Positions 1 to 5,864 of a DNA stretch of 7,382 nt are shown here, in pieces. How positions within the stretch are numbered: position 1 is the first letter of the stretch; each line of letters opens with the position of its first letter. Location: contig JBGAQU010000100.1 of the NCBI GenBank assembly GCA_044220535.1, positions 1 to 7,382 on the forward strand, in the 5' to 3' direction. The notes under the pieces are model-generated. The model was not told the origin of the DNA and made no database searches. It saw nothing but the letters and a program-made list of their open reading frames with translations. Position numbers and translations under genes: made by a program. Source of the stretch: JBDHTS01 sp044220535 (GTDB lineage: Bacteria; Pseudomonadota; Alphaproteobacteria; Micavibrionales; Micavibrionaceae).

Positions 1-1
1 G

Positions 2-199
2 ACACAGCTCACCGATTCCTTCTCTCAGAAGAAACTTGGTGAGTCTATATTGTTAAGCGCAAAGTCACTTCAGGGGGTACGTTCCAGAGATTTAAATCCT
101 GGCCTGTTACAGGAAGTGATCGGTGGCATGCGTGCTGTGGGGTTAACAAAAGAAGCTCGAATTTTGGCCGGTGAGGCTGTTATGGGCTTGAGTAAATAG
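2..199 (+). CDS. C-terminal end of an unrecognised protein (5' end outside window)
   Basis: An open frame runs from the window edge to a TAG stop at 197-199, giving the last 65 residues. It includes the stretch LNPGLLQEVIGGMRAVGLTK and ends in EAVMGLSK. The end looks helical and mixed hydrophobic/charged, with no cysteines and no motif I can name. The stop lies 12 nt before the xerD start, and the xerD ribosome binding site begins inside the stop codon, so the two genes are probably co-transcribed. Some alphaproteobacteria carry a large, poorly conserved protein just before xerD. That is a recollection of context and not evidence from this sequence, so no function is assigned. That the frame is coding is likely, because it stays open to the edge and is tightly spaced to xerD. 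Confidence 0.6.
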   Translation, partial: TQLTDSFSQKKLGESILLSAKSLQGVRSRDLNPGLLQEVIGGMRAVGLTKEARILAGEAVMGLSK

Positions 200-202
200 G
201 AG
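198..202 (+). promoter_or_regulatory. Ribosome binding site of xerD
   Basis: AGGAG lies 9 nt before the ATG at 212 and overlaps the stop codon of the upstream gene. It supports the ATG at 212 over the in-frame ATG at 236, and suggests translational coupling to the preceding gene. Confidence 0.75.
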
Positions 203-211
203 AACTAAAAA

Positions 212-1204
212 ATGGCTCGTCCAGGTCGTCCGGCAATGCCGAAACCAAAGTTACATCCTTTGGTCGACTCTTTCTTAGATATGCTGACCACCGAACGTGG
301 TGCGGCAATGAACACACGTCAAGCCTATTGGCGCGACCTTGCTGATTTCAGCCTATACTTAAGGGCGAAATTCACCAAGGAAATCGTCGATGCCTCGGCG
401 AATGAGATCAAATCCTACCTGGAAGATCTCGGCAACAAAATCCATACCAAGGGAACAAACAGCAACCAGATCGCGACCCGCACCGTTGCGCGCCGCCTGT
501 CTGCGTTGCGTCAGTTTTACCGTTATCTGGTGTCAGAGAACATCCGCAAGGACGATCCGACCAGCGCCATCGACAGTCCGAAACAAGTTCGCACGCTGCC
601 GAAGACCCTGAGCGAATCGGAAGTCAGCATCCTGATCAAGACAGCCGGCGCATCAGGCGGCGCGGATTCCATCCGCCTCGTCTGTCTGCTGGAAATGCTG
701 TACGCCACAGGCCTGCGCGTTTCCGAACTGGTCGGTCTGCCCCTCTCCGCCATCGGCGAAGATTCGCAGTTCCTGATGGTTTCGGGCAAAGGCGGCCGTG
801 AGCGCATGGTCCCGCTGTCTGAACCGGCACAAAAAGCGATCCGCAACTACCTTGACGTCCGCCAGCAATTTATTGGCGCCGACGACAGAAGCGGCCAATC
901 TCAATGGATGTTCCCTTCCCGCACATCGGAAAGCGGCCACCTGACCCGCCAGCGTTTCGCCCAGCTGTTGAAAGACCTGGCCGACAACGCGGAAATCGAG
1001 TCAGTGCGCGTCAGCCCGCACATCCTGCGTCACGCTTTCGCGACCCATCTCCTCAGCAACGGCGCGGACCTCCGCTCCGTTCAGAAGATGCTGGGCCACG
1101 CCGATATCGCCACCACGCAAATCTACACGCACATCGTGGGCGACAAGGCGAAGCAAACGGTCGAGGAAAAACATCCTCTGGGCAAAAAAGCCGCCAACCG
1201 CTAA
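212..1204 (+). CDS. xerD: Tyrosine recombinase XerD
   Basis: This is a site-specific tyrosine recombinase of the Xer family (330 aa). With XerC it resolves chromosome dimers at dif near the division septum, under FtsK control. The N-terminal SAM-like core-binding domain covers roughly residues 14-115 and the catalytic domain roughly 128-320. All catalytic residues are visible: R169 (in ATGLRVSEL), K193 (in SGKGGRERMVPL), H270 and R273 (in HILRHAFATHLL), H296 (in LGHADIATTQIYTHI) and the nucleophile Y305. The start at 212 has a good AGGAG; it adds a basic, proline-rich leader (MARPGRPAMPKPK) of about 13 residues, so a start at residue 9 is possible. XerD is chosen over XerC because accA follows directly, as in other alphaproteobacteria, and because the best general resemblance is to XerD. 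The XerC/XerD distinction is less certain than the family call. Confidence 0.92.
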   Translation: MARPGRPAMPKPKLHPLVDSFLDMLTTERGAAMNTRQAYWRDLADFSLYLRAKFTKEIVDASANEIKSYLEDLGNKIHTKGTNSNQIATRTVARRLSALRQFYRYLVSENIRKDDPTSAIDSPKQVRTLPKTLSESEVSILIKTAGASGGADSIRLVCLLEMLYATGLRVSELVGLPLSAIGEDSQFLMVSGKGGRERMVPLSEPAQKAIRNYLDVRQQFIGADDRSGQSQWMFPSRTSESGHLTRQRFAQLLKDLADNAEIESVRVSPHILRHAFATHLLSNGADLRSVQKMLGHADIATTQIYTHIVGDKAKQTVEEKHPLGKKAANR

Positions 1205-1227
1205 GGTTATCAGGCATAAACACATTT

Positions 1228-1267
1228 AATCAGGCAGACATATTCATCCTATGTCTGCCTGATTTTT
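1228..1267 (+). terminator. Intrinsic terminator after xerD
   Basis: AATCAGGCAGACATA (1228-1242) and TATGTCTGCCTGATT (1250-1264) form a perfect 15-bp stem with a 7-nt loop. The 3' arm runs into TTTTT at 1263-1267. The hairpin starts 24 nt after the xerD stop and ends 35 nt before accA. It should end the upstream transcript, so accA would need its own promoter nearby or readthrough. The T tract is short (five T, then C). On the - strand the A residues opposite leave only a short T-rich end, so it may also work weakly in reverse. Confidence 0.85.
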
Positions 1268-1301
1268 CTGTCCTATCCTCGCATGGTAAAAAGAGCAGGT
1301 C

Positions 1302-2249
1302 ATGAGCAAACTGGACTTTGAAAAACCTATCCTGGAACTCGAAGGCAAGATTGCCGAGCTGCGCAATGTTAGCAGTACAGGAAGCCTGAACATCGCCGAC
1401 GAGATCGGTAAGATGCAGGTGAAAGCCGACAAGCTTCTGAAACAGACTTATAGCAGCCTGACGCCGCAGCAAAAGGTTCAGGTCGCGCGTCATCAGGACC
1501 GCCCGCATTTCACCGATTATATCAGCGGACTGATTGAAGACTTCACACCTTTGGCGGGTGACCGTACATTCGCGGACGACAACGCCCTGATCGGCGGGCT
1601 GGGACGTTTCCGCGGCCAGTCCTGCGTCATCATGGGCCATGAAAAAGGCAGCGACACCGAAAGCCGTATCAAACACAATTTCGGTATGGCCAAACCGGAA
1701 GGCTACCGCAAGGCCCAGCGCCTGATGCATATGGCCGACCAGTTCCAGATTCCAATTATCACGCTGGTCGATACGGCGGGCGCCTATCCGGGCGTGGAAG
1801 CCGAAGAACGCGGCCAGGCCGAAGCCATCGCAAAATCCATCGAAACCTGCCTGCAGGTCCGCGTGCCCATCGTCTCCATCATTATCGGCGAAGGCGGATC
1901 AGGCGGCGCGATTGCCATCGCCGCAGCGGATCGCATCTATATGCTCGAACACGCCATTTATTCCGTGATCTCGCCTGAAGGCTGCGCCTCCATCCTCTGG
2001 CGCAGCGCCGCACATGCACAGGACGCCTCCGCCGCCCTCAAACTGACCGCACAGGATTTGTACGAGCTTGGCCTGATCGACGGCATCATTCCAGAGCCGA
2101 TCGGCGGTGCGCACCGGAAAAAGGACGAGACCATCGAAACCGTGGGCATGCGCATTGAAAAAGCGCTGAAAGAACTGACCCCCTGGGATGGCGAGCGTTT
2201 ACTCTCCAAGCGCTACGATAAATTCATCGAAATGGGCCGCGCGGCCTAA
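1302..2249 (+). CDS. accA: Acetyl-CoA carboxylase carboxyltransferase subunit alpha
   Basis: This is the alpha subunit of the AccA2-AccD2 carboxyltransferase. The complex moves the carboxyl group from carboxybiotin on AccB to acetyl-CoA, making malonyl-CoA for fatty acid synthesis in the cytoplasm. The 315-residue length matches the family (about 317-320). Visible hallmarks are the N-terminal helical segment beginning LDFEKPILELEGKI, then GRFRGQSCVIMGHEKG (101-116), GYRKA (134-138), DTAGAYPG (157-164), the glycine-rich oxyanion-type loop EGGSGGA (197-203) and SVISPEGCASILW (221-233) of the crotonase fold. The ATG at 1302 is preceded by a modest purine stretch (AAGAGCAGG, 1291-1299). AccD carries the zinc finger in this enzyme, and no accD is seen here. 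The stop codon overlaps the stop of the convergent ribbon-helix-helix gene, and no terminator is visible after accA. Confidence 0.97.
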   Translation: MSKLDFEKPILELEGKIAELRNVSSTGSLNIADEIGKMQVKADKLLKQTYSSLTPQQKVQVARHQDRPHFTDYISGLIEDFTPLAGDRTFADDNALIGGLGRFRGQSCVIMGHEKGSDTESRIKHNFGMAKPEGYRKAQRLMHMADQFQIPIITLVDTAGAYPGVEAEERGQAEAIAKSIETCLQVRVPIVSIIIGEGGSGGAIAIAAADRIYMLEHAIYSVISPEGCASILWRSAAHAQDASAALKLTAQDLYELGLIDGIIPEPIGGAHRKKDETIETVGMRIEKALKELTPWDGERLLSKRYDKFIEMGRAA

Positions 2250-2647
2250 AATCCATTGATCCGCGAAGCATGCTGTTGCTGCCCGTCCTGCTTAACGATG
2301 CCAGGACGATCCTTCAGCATATCCGGGGTCATGCGGGCACGCTGTATCATATTGTCGAAATTGCCATGCCCTGCCCTGTTATGTCCCTCATCCGTCGCGG
2401 CGGCGCGGTAATACAGCATCAGAAAAACCCGGATCGCCGCCGTCAGGGACGTCGCCGGATTTTTGCGCAGTTGGATCAGCGAGCATATGTCATGGATCTT
2501 GCAATTTTCGCGCCGGGCAATCTCTCGCAGAGACGTCCACATCTCAGGCTCCAGCCTGACGGACGTACGGCGGCCTACGACAGTAATATTTCGGCTGACC
2601 AACGTGCTTTTTTTGATATCCGGATAATCAACTTCAATAATCCCCAT
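2246..2647 (-). CDS. Ribbon-helix-helix domain protein (RHH_4-like)
   Basis: This is a 133-residue protein of the small alphaproteobacterial ribbon-helix-helix group (RHH_4-like), presumed to be a DNA-binding regulator acting as a dimer. The domain covers about residues 15-82. It contains SRNITVVGRRTSVRLEPEMW (18-37), where the TSVRLEPEMW strand-and-turn is typical, followed by LREIARRENCKIHDIC and the final helix SLTAAIRVFLMLYYRA. The tail from about residue 84 is rich in H, N, Q, R and D and looks disordered; I recognise nothing in it. The ATG at 2647 is chosen because AGGA (2657-2660) lies 9 nt before it. A longer reading from 2692 adds 15 residues with no ribosome binding site. The gene points towards accA, and their stop codons overlap by 4 nt. 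The target of the regulator is unknown. Confidence 0.82.
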   Translation of the reverse strand: MGIIEVDYPDIKKSTLVSRNITVVGRRTSVRLEPEMWTSLREIARRENCKIHDICSLIQLRKNPATSLTAAIRVFLMLYYRAAATDEGHNRAGHGNFDNMIQRARMTPDMLKDRPGIVKQDGQQQHASRINGF

Positions 2648-2656
2648 CGAATTATG

Positions 2657-2660
2657 TCCT
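2657..2660 (-). promoter_or_regulatory. Ribosome binding site deciding the start of the ribbon-helix-helix gene
   Basis: Read on the - strand, AGGA is followed by 9 nt (CATAATTCG) and then the ATG at 2647. No comparable site precedes the upstream in-frame ATG at 2692, so the shorter, 133-residue protein is preferred. Confidence 0.6.
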
Positions 2661-2761
2661 ATTTGATAAAGCGTTCCACCACACAATCGCAAACAGAGTG
2701 TATTACAAAATAATCAGAATGCAACCTTTAAGTGTATTTATGTACAAGATTGCAATTTTAG

Positions 2762-3067
2762 CTATTTATCACGCATACTATCTTCTTCAGGCGTTAAGGC
2801 CCTGATTGCCATAGCATGAACGCGCCCGGACAAAAAAAGTTCCAAAGCTTTGTAAACCATTCGATGGCGTTCAAGCCTGCCCACCCCCTCAAAAGCGTCA
2901 GAAACGATCAAAAGACGGAAATGGCTTTCCCCCTGCCCGTCATGCCCGGCATGGCCTTTATGCTTTTCGCTGTCATCGGCCAGGACCATGCGGATGGGGC
3001 TGAACGCCGCCTGCAGGGCCAGTTCCATGGCTTTGGATACGGAATCCGGCCTGTCTGCAGCGCCCAT
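2762..3067 (-). CDS. bolA: BolA family protein
   Basis: This is a BolA-like protein of 101 residues. The family partners monothiol glutaredoxins, binds or transfers [2Fe-2S] clusters and influences stress and envelope gene expression. Visible family features are AAFSPIRMVLADDSEKHKGH (20-39), with the variable His-containing loop at H36, H39 and H42; GESHFRLLIVSDAFEG (46-61); the RHRMVYKAL helix (67-75); and GRVHAMAIRALTPEE (81-95), which holds the invariant C-terminal-region histidine H84. The loop has histidines and no cysteine, so it is the His type of cluster ligand region. The start at 3067 is chosen because it gives the usual length and has a weak GGGA 9 nt upstream. A longer frame from 3148 would overlap the divergent J-domain gene and is unlikely. 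The gene is divergent from the J-domain gene across a 55-nt gap. Confidence 0.92.
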   Translation of the reverse strand: MGAADRPDSVSKAMELALQAAFSPIRMVLADDSEKHKGHAGHDGQGESHFRLLIVSDAFEGVGRLERHRMVYKALELFLSGRVHAMAIRALTPEEDSMRDK

Positions 3068-3122
3068 AAAAAAATTTCCCGAATGTTGTTTGTTTCCGCT
3101 ATAAGCATCATAATTTAAAGAG
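3068..3122. promoter_or_regulatory. Divergent promoter region between bolA and the J-domain gene
   Basis: This 55-nt A+T-rich gap separates the two divergent start codons, so it must hold or adjoin both promoters unless these lie inside the genes. For the + strand, TTGTTT (3086-3091) and TAATTT (3111-3116) are a possible but over-spaced (19 nt) -35/-10 pair. No convincing promoter could be defined for bolA. The placement rests on gene orientation, with little support from motif quality. Confidence 0.35.
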
Positions 3123-3722
3123 ATGCCAAAGATAGAGCTAAAACCCAACTCGCCTGAGTTTGCCGATGGCAGAAAGGCGCCTTCCCAACGCAGCTGCGAT
3201 ATGCCCGGCTGCGTGTGCGATGGCGACCATAAGGCTCCTAAGTCACGGAATGAAAATGATTATTTCTGGTTTTGCATAGAGCATGTCCAGGAATATAATA
3301 AGGCCTGGGATTACTTTTCCGGCATGTCGCATAGCGAGGTCGAGGCCCATATCGTCCGCAGCGCCCTGTGGGACCGCCCGACGCGCCGGTTTGACTCCTA
3401 CTCCCATATGAAGGAGGAATTGTACCGCAAGGCCAGGTCCACCTATACCGGCCAGGAACAGCCCAAGGAAGACCCGTCCGAAAAATACCGCAAAAGCCAG
3501 ATCAGCCGCCATTCCCCGGAATTCGAAGCCATGGCCATTATGGGTCTGGAACCACCCCTGAACCTGGTCACCCTGAAGGCGCGGTACAAGGAACTGGTCA
3601 AAAAATACCACCCCGATATCAACCGCGACAACCCGAAGGCGGAAGATGTTCTCAAAAGCGTCAACATGTCCTATACAATATTGAAGCTTGCATACGAGAA
3701 ATATGAGAGGCTGGCCGACTAA
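3123..3722 (+). CDS. J-domain (DnaJ-like) protein with N-terminal Cys/His cluster
   Basis: This is a 199-residue co-chaperone-like protein. The C-terminal third is a J domain (about 134-195): FEAMAIMGLEPP, then LKARYKELVKKYHPDINRDN with the essential HPD at 163-165, then a final helix ending YEKYERLAD. Such a domain should stimulate the ATPase of a DnaK-type Hsp70. The N-terminal part is unlike DnaJ: it lacks the G/F region and the four CxxCxGxG repeats. It carries C25, C30, C32, H36, C51 and H54 around FWFCIEHVQEYNKAWDYFSGM, a pattern that could bind a metal ion (inference). This J-protein type commonly sits beside cobS in alphaproteobacteria, so it may help assemble the CobST ATPase. The ATG at 3123 has only AAAGAG directly abutting it, so the start is set mainly by where the conserved reading begins. 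Confidence 0.88.
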   Translation: MPKIELKPNSPEFADGRKAPSQRSCDMPGCVCDGDHKAPKSRNENDYFWFCIEHVQEYNKAWDYFSGMSHSEVEAHIVRSALWDRPTRRFDSYSHMKEELYRKARSTYTGQEQPKEDPSEKYRKSQISRHSPEFEAMAIMGLEPPLNLVTLKARYKELVKKYHPDINRDNPKAEDVLKSVNMSYTILKLAYEKYERLAD

Positions 3723-3730
3723 CCCTTCAT

Positions 3731-3816
3731 CGTCATCCCCGCGAAGGCGGGGATCCGGCATGAAGCCCATGGACCGGGGAGATTAAAACCGGATCCCCGC
3801 CTTCGCGGGGATGACG
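3731..3816. repeat. Palindromic intergenic repeat (REP/MITE-like, two hairpin-forming arms)
   Basis: The left arm (3731-3758) and right arm (3789-3816) are perfect 28-nt inverted copies of each other, separated by 30 nt. Each arm is itself a small hairpin: ATCCCCGC, a 4-nt loop (GAAG on the left, CTTC on the right), then GCGGGGAT, at 3735-3754 and 3793-3812. Copies of this GTCATCCCCGC...GCGGGGATCC type are scattered through many proteobacterial genomes. They are often mis-annotated as short proteins containing RHPREGGDP, which is what one - strand frame reads here. It fills most of the gap between the J-domain gene and cobS. No T tract follows, so it is not an ordinary intrinsic terminator, though the long RNA hairpin could affect mRNA stability or access to cobS. 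Confidence 0.9.
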
Positions 3817-3826
3817 TCTATAGATA

Positions 3827-4840
3827 ATGGATAAAGAAGTGCCTGAAAAAAAATCATCCGCCCCCATCGACCTGACCGGCAACGCACCGCATGCCGTTGG
3901 CCTGCCTGATACGAAATACGATGTCCGCAAAACCTTCGGGCTGGATACGGACTGGCAGGTGCCGGGGTTCAAAACCGGCAGCGCCAACGTGCCGGATATC
4001 GACCCCACCTATCAGTTCGATCACGACACGACGATGGCGATTCTGGCGGGTTTCGCCAATAACCGCCGGGTGATGGTCCAGGGGTATCACGGCACCGGCA
4101 AATCGACCCATATCGAACAGGTCGCCGGCCGCCTCAACTGGCCCTGCATCCGTATCAACCTCGACAGCCATGTCAGCCGTCTCGACCTGCTCGGCAAGGA
4201 TATGATCACCCTGAAAGACGGCAAGCAGGTGACGGAATTCAAACAGGGCCTACTGCCCTGGGCGCTGCAAAATCCTGTGGCGCTGGTGTTCGACGAATAT
4301 GACGCGGGCCGCCCGGACGTGATGTTCGTGATTCAGCGCGTGCTGGAAGCAGAAGGCCACCTGACCCTGCTCGACCAGAACGCGGTCATCCGCCCGCATC
4401 CGGCTTTCCGTCTGTTTTCGACCGCCAACACGGTTGGCCTGGGGGATACAACCGGTCTCTATCACGGCACGCAACAGATCAACCAGGGCCAGATGGACCG
4501 CTGGAACATCGTCGTCACGCTGAACTATCTGTCGCATGACGATGAAAGCAATATCATGCTGGCGAAAAACCCGGACTGGAATACGGCGGACGGCAAAAAA
4601 GACATCGCTGGAATGGTCCGCGTCGCCGACCTGACCCGCGAAGGATTCCTGAACGGTGACATCTCCACCCTGATGTCTCCACGCACGGTGTTAAGCTGGA
4701 TCGAAAACACAAAGATTTTCAAGGACCGTGAATTCGCGTTTCGCCTAAGTTTTCTGAATAAGTGCGATGAAGCCGAACGGCCAGCGGTGGCTGAGTATTA
4801 CCAGCGGTGTTTTGGGGTGGATTTAAAAGTTAAAACATAA
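3827..4840 (+). CDS. cobS: Cobaltochelatase ATPase subunit CobS (AAA+)
   Basis: This is a 337-residue AAA+ ATPase of the MoxR/CobS type. With CobT it forms the motor that drives ATP-dependent cobalt insertion into hydrogenobyrinate diamide by CobN in aerobic cobalamin synthesis. Motifs seen are Walker A GYHGTGKS (86-93), Walker B VALVFDEYDA (151-160, with D156 and E157), a sensor-1 asparagine in STANT (N201), a conserved GTQQINQGQMDRW (214-226) whose R225 is a candidate arginine finger, and SPRTV (284-288) with a sensor-2-like R286. The N-terminal CobS segment with RKTFGLDTDWQVPGF (34-48) is present, preceded by about 30 weakly conserved residues. The ATG at 3827 has no Shine-Dalgarno; a GTG at 3839 is an alternative start. 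Length agrees with the family (about 330). It normally precedes cobT directly, but here two unrelated genes intervene. Confidence 0.95.
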   Translation: MDKEVPEKKSSAPIDLTGNAPHAVGLPDTKYDVRKTFGLDTDWQVPGFKTGSANVPDIDPTYQFDHDTTMAILAGFANNRRVMVQGYHGTGKSTHIEQVAGRLNWPCIRINLDSHVSRLDLLGKDMITLKDGKQVTEFKQGLLPWALQNPVALVFDEYDAGRPDVMFVIQRVLEAEGHLTLLDQNAVIRPHPAFRLFSTANTVGLGDTTGLYHGTQQINQGQMDRWNIVVTLNYLSHDDESNIMLAKNPDWNTADGKKDIAGMVRVADLTREGFLNGDISTLMSPRTVLSWIENTKIFKDREFAFRLSFLNKCDEAERPAVAEYYQRCFGVDLKVKT

Positions 4841-4905
4841 CCATACAAATTAAATATGTAAAATTTTATTTGATTGCTGTCATAAAAAAATCTTGATAAA
4901 CAACA

Positions 4906-4916
4906 TTATTAAAAAG
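4906..4916. repeat. 11-bp direct repeat, left copy
   Basis: TTATTAAAAAG is found here and again at 5854-5864, just before cobT. The two copies bracket the paralog pair, 948 nt apart. The last residues of this copy form part of the AAGGAG ribosome binding site of the first paralog. The sequence is A+T-rich, so chance or shared leader composition is possible. Confidence 0.5.
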
Positions 4917-4919
4917 GAG
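4914..4919 (+). promoter_or_regulatory. Strong ribosome binding site of the first exported paralog
   Basis: AAGGAG lies 6 nt before the ATG at 4926, the best Shine-Dalgarno in the window. It fixes the start at 4926 and rules out the in-frame TTG at 4893, which would put 11 extra residues ahead of the hydrophobic segment. Confidence 0.85.
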
Positions 4920-4925
4920 ATTGTT

Positions 4926-5390
4926 ATGGATACAGTTAAAATTCTATCTTTGGTTGGAGCTTTTGCCGCAGTTGCTGCTGTTGGAAGCTGTGCTGTTGGA
5001 AACTATACAATGGCCCAGCATGACCGAAAAGTTTTAGCGGCTTTCAGAACCGAGGTTTTACAAGACCCCACTCCTCATCTAATTACCGTTGAAGCTGATG
5101 GTGTAGAACGCCAAGGTTTCTTAAATAAAGGGGCAGCCTTCAATAATTCAGGTGATTCAAAATCTTATGCATCTGCTCTAATTGTAGCATCAAATCCCGA
5201 GTCAGCATGCTGGTACACAACTCTACGCGTCACAAATGGTACTGAAAACTTACCTTTTTTAGAGAAAATAGGCGGGGGCGAATTGGAAGAAGTTTATTTT
5301 GCAAACCAAGCCTTCAATAACTATAAATGCCTTCCTACACCAGACGCAAAAACCATCGAGAATTTCCCAAAATCCACTGGTCCGGGATAA
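4926..5390 (+). CDS. Small exported or membrane-anchored protein, paralog A, unknown function
   Basis: I do not recognise this 154-residue protein. A hydrophobic N-terminal segment (about 6-25, ILSLVGAFAAVAAVGSCAVG) should direct it to the inner membrane or periplasm. VGSC at 19-22 fits the relaxed lipobox pattern, so it could be a lipoprotein cut before C22, but the n-region has just one lysine (K5), so this is tentative. The mature part has QHDRKVLAAF (31-40), TVEADGVERQGFL (54-66), ACWY (94-97), GTENLPF (105-111), VYFANQAF (123-130) and a second cysteine, C135. C95 and C135 are conserved in the next gene and could form a disulfide in the periplasm. By hand alignment about 40 of 89 core positions match paralog B. 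Base composition is A+T-rich (a sampled line is 40% G+C), unlike the flanking cobS and cobT, which suggests acquisition. The C-terminal 15-20 residues are absent from paralog B. Confidence 0.8.
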   Translation: MDTVKILSLVGAFAAVAAVGSCAVGNYTMAQHDRKVLAAFRTEVLQDPTPHLITVEADGVERQGFLNKGAAFNNSGDSKSYASALIVASNPESACWYTTLRVTNGTENLPFLEKIGGGELEEVYFANQAFNNYKCLPTPDAKTIENFPKSTGPG

Positions 5391-5393
5391 GTC

Positions 5394-5822
5394 GTGAACG
5401 GTTTGTTCAATAAAAAGGCAATTGCTGCTGTAACAGCTTTTACAGCGGTAATTGCAGTTCTGCCAACATGGACAAGCATCCAGCACGATAAGAAAATTAG
5501 ATCAGCTTTTCTTAGTCAAACACTTAAAGATACGTCTAAACGTGTTTTAACAATACAGGTTGATGGCGTAACGCGAGAAGGATATTTAAGTCCGGGCGCG
5601 GCAATGCCTAATATCAATCTTGGATTCTACAACCACCCGACAAACTCATTGGTTATTGCCAATTCTTCACAGGCCGCATGTTGGTATGCAAACATGAAAG
5701 TGACATCAGGATCGGAAGATTTACCCTTCTGGCAAAAGCTTTTCGGCGGGGCTGAATACGAAAGCGTTTTCGCCAATCAGTCCTTTAGCGGGCTGTGGTC
5801 TTATAATTGTGCTCCTAAATAA
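5394..5822 (+). CDS. Small exported or membrane-anchored protein, paralog B, unknown function
   Basis: This 142-residue protein is a tandem paralog of the preceding gene. It starts at GTG 3 nt after that gene's stop, with GGGA (5384-5387) 6 nt upstream, so translational coupling is likely. Two lysines (K7, K8) precede a hydrophobic stretch (about 9-24, AIAAVTAFTAVIAVLP), giving a signal peptide or signal anchor. There is no lipobox cysteine, unlike paralog A. Shared blocks are QHDKKIRSAF (30-39), LTIQVDGVTREGYL (52-65), PGAA (67-70), ACWY (95-98), GSEDLPF (106-112), FANQSF (126-131) and the late cysteine C139. C96 and C139 match C95 and C135 of paralog A. No catalytic motif or named domain is visible. 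One idea is a periplasmic or surface partner pair; nothing in the sequence shows a link to cobalamin. Confidence 0.8.
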   Translation: MNGLFNKKAIAAVTAFTAVIAVLPTWTSIQHDKKIRSAFLSQTLKDTSKRVLTIQVDGVTREGYLSPGAAMPNINLGFYNHPTNSLVIANSSQAACWYANMKVTSGSEDLPFWQKLFGGAEYESVFANQSFSGLWSYNCAPK

Positions 5823-5853
5823 CAAAAGAATTTTTTCATTCTGGCCTATTCTG

Positions 5854-5864
5854 TTATTAAAAAG
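5854..5864. repeat. 11-bp direct repeat, right copy
   Basis: The second copy of TTATTAAAAAG ends 2 nt before the cobT start codon and matches 4906-4916. It could be a recombination or insertion footprint, or simply two similar A-rich translation leaders. Confidence 0.5.

Noticed and set aside
2270..2713. 147-codon + strand open frame opposite the ribbon-helix-helix gene
   Set aside because: It is the antisense reading of a gene with a clear domain; its translation shows no family features and no ribosome binding site precedes it.
3068..3148. Longer N-terminus for BolA starting at 3148
   Set aside because: It would overlap the start of the divergent J-domain gene and exceed the usual BolA length; the ATG at 3067 gives a normal 101 residues.
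3731..3816. CRISPR repeat-spacer unit
   Set aside because: The two arms are inverted, not direct, copies and there are only two, separated by 30 nt.
3723..3826. Cobalamin riboswitch upstream of cobS
   Set aside because: The gap is only 104 nt, nearly all of it the palindromic repeat; no B12-box-like sequence was seen.
3733..4008. 91-codon - strand frame reading RHPREGGDP
   Set aside because: This is the well-known spurious translation of the palindromic intergenic repeat extended into the antisense of cobS.
4893..4925. TTG start adding 11 residues to the first exported paralog
   Set aside because: The ATG at 4926 has AAGGAG 6 nt upstream, and the extension would place charged and polar residues ahead of the targeting segment.
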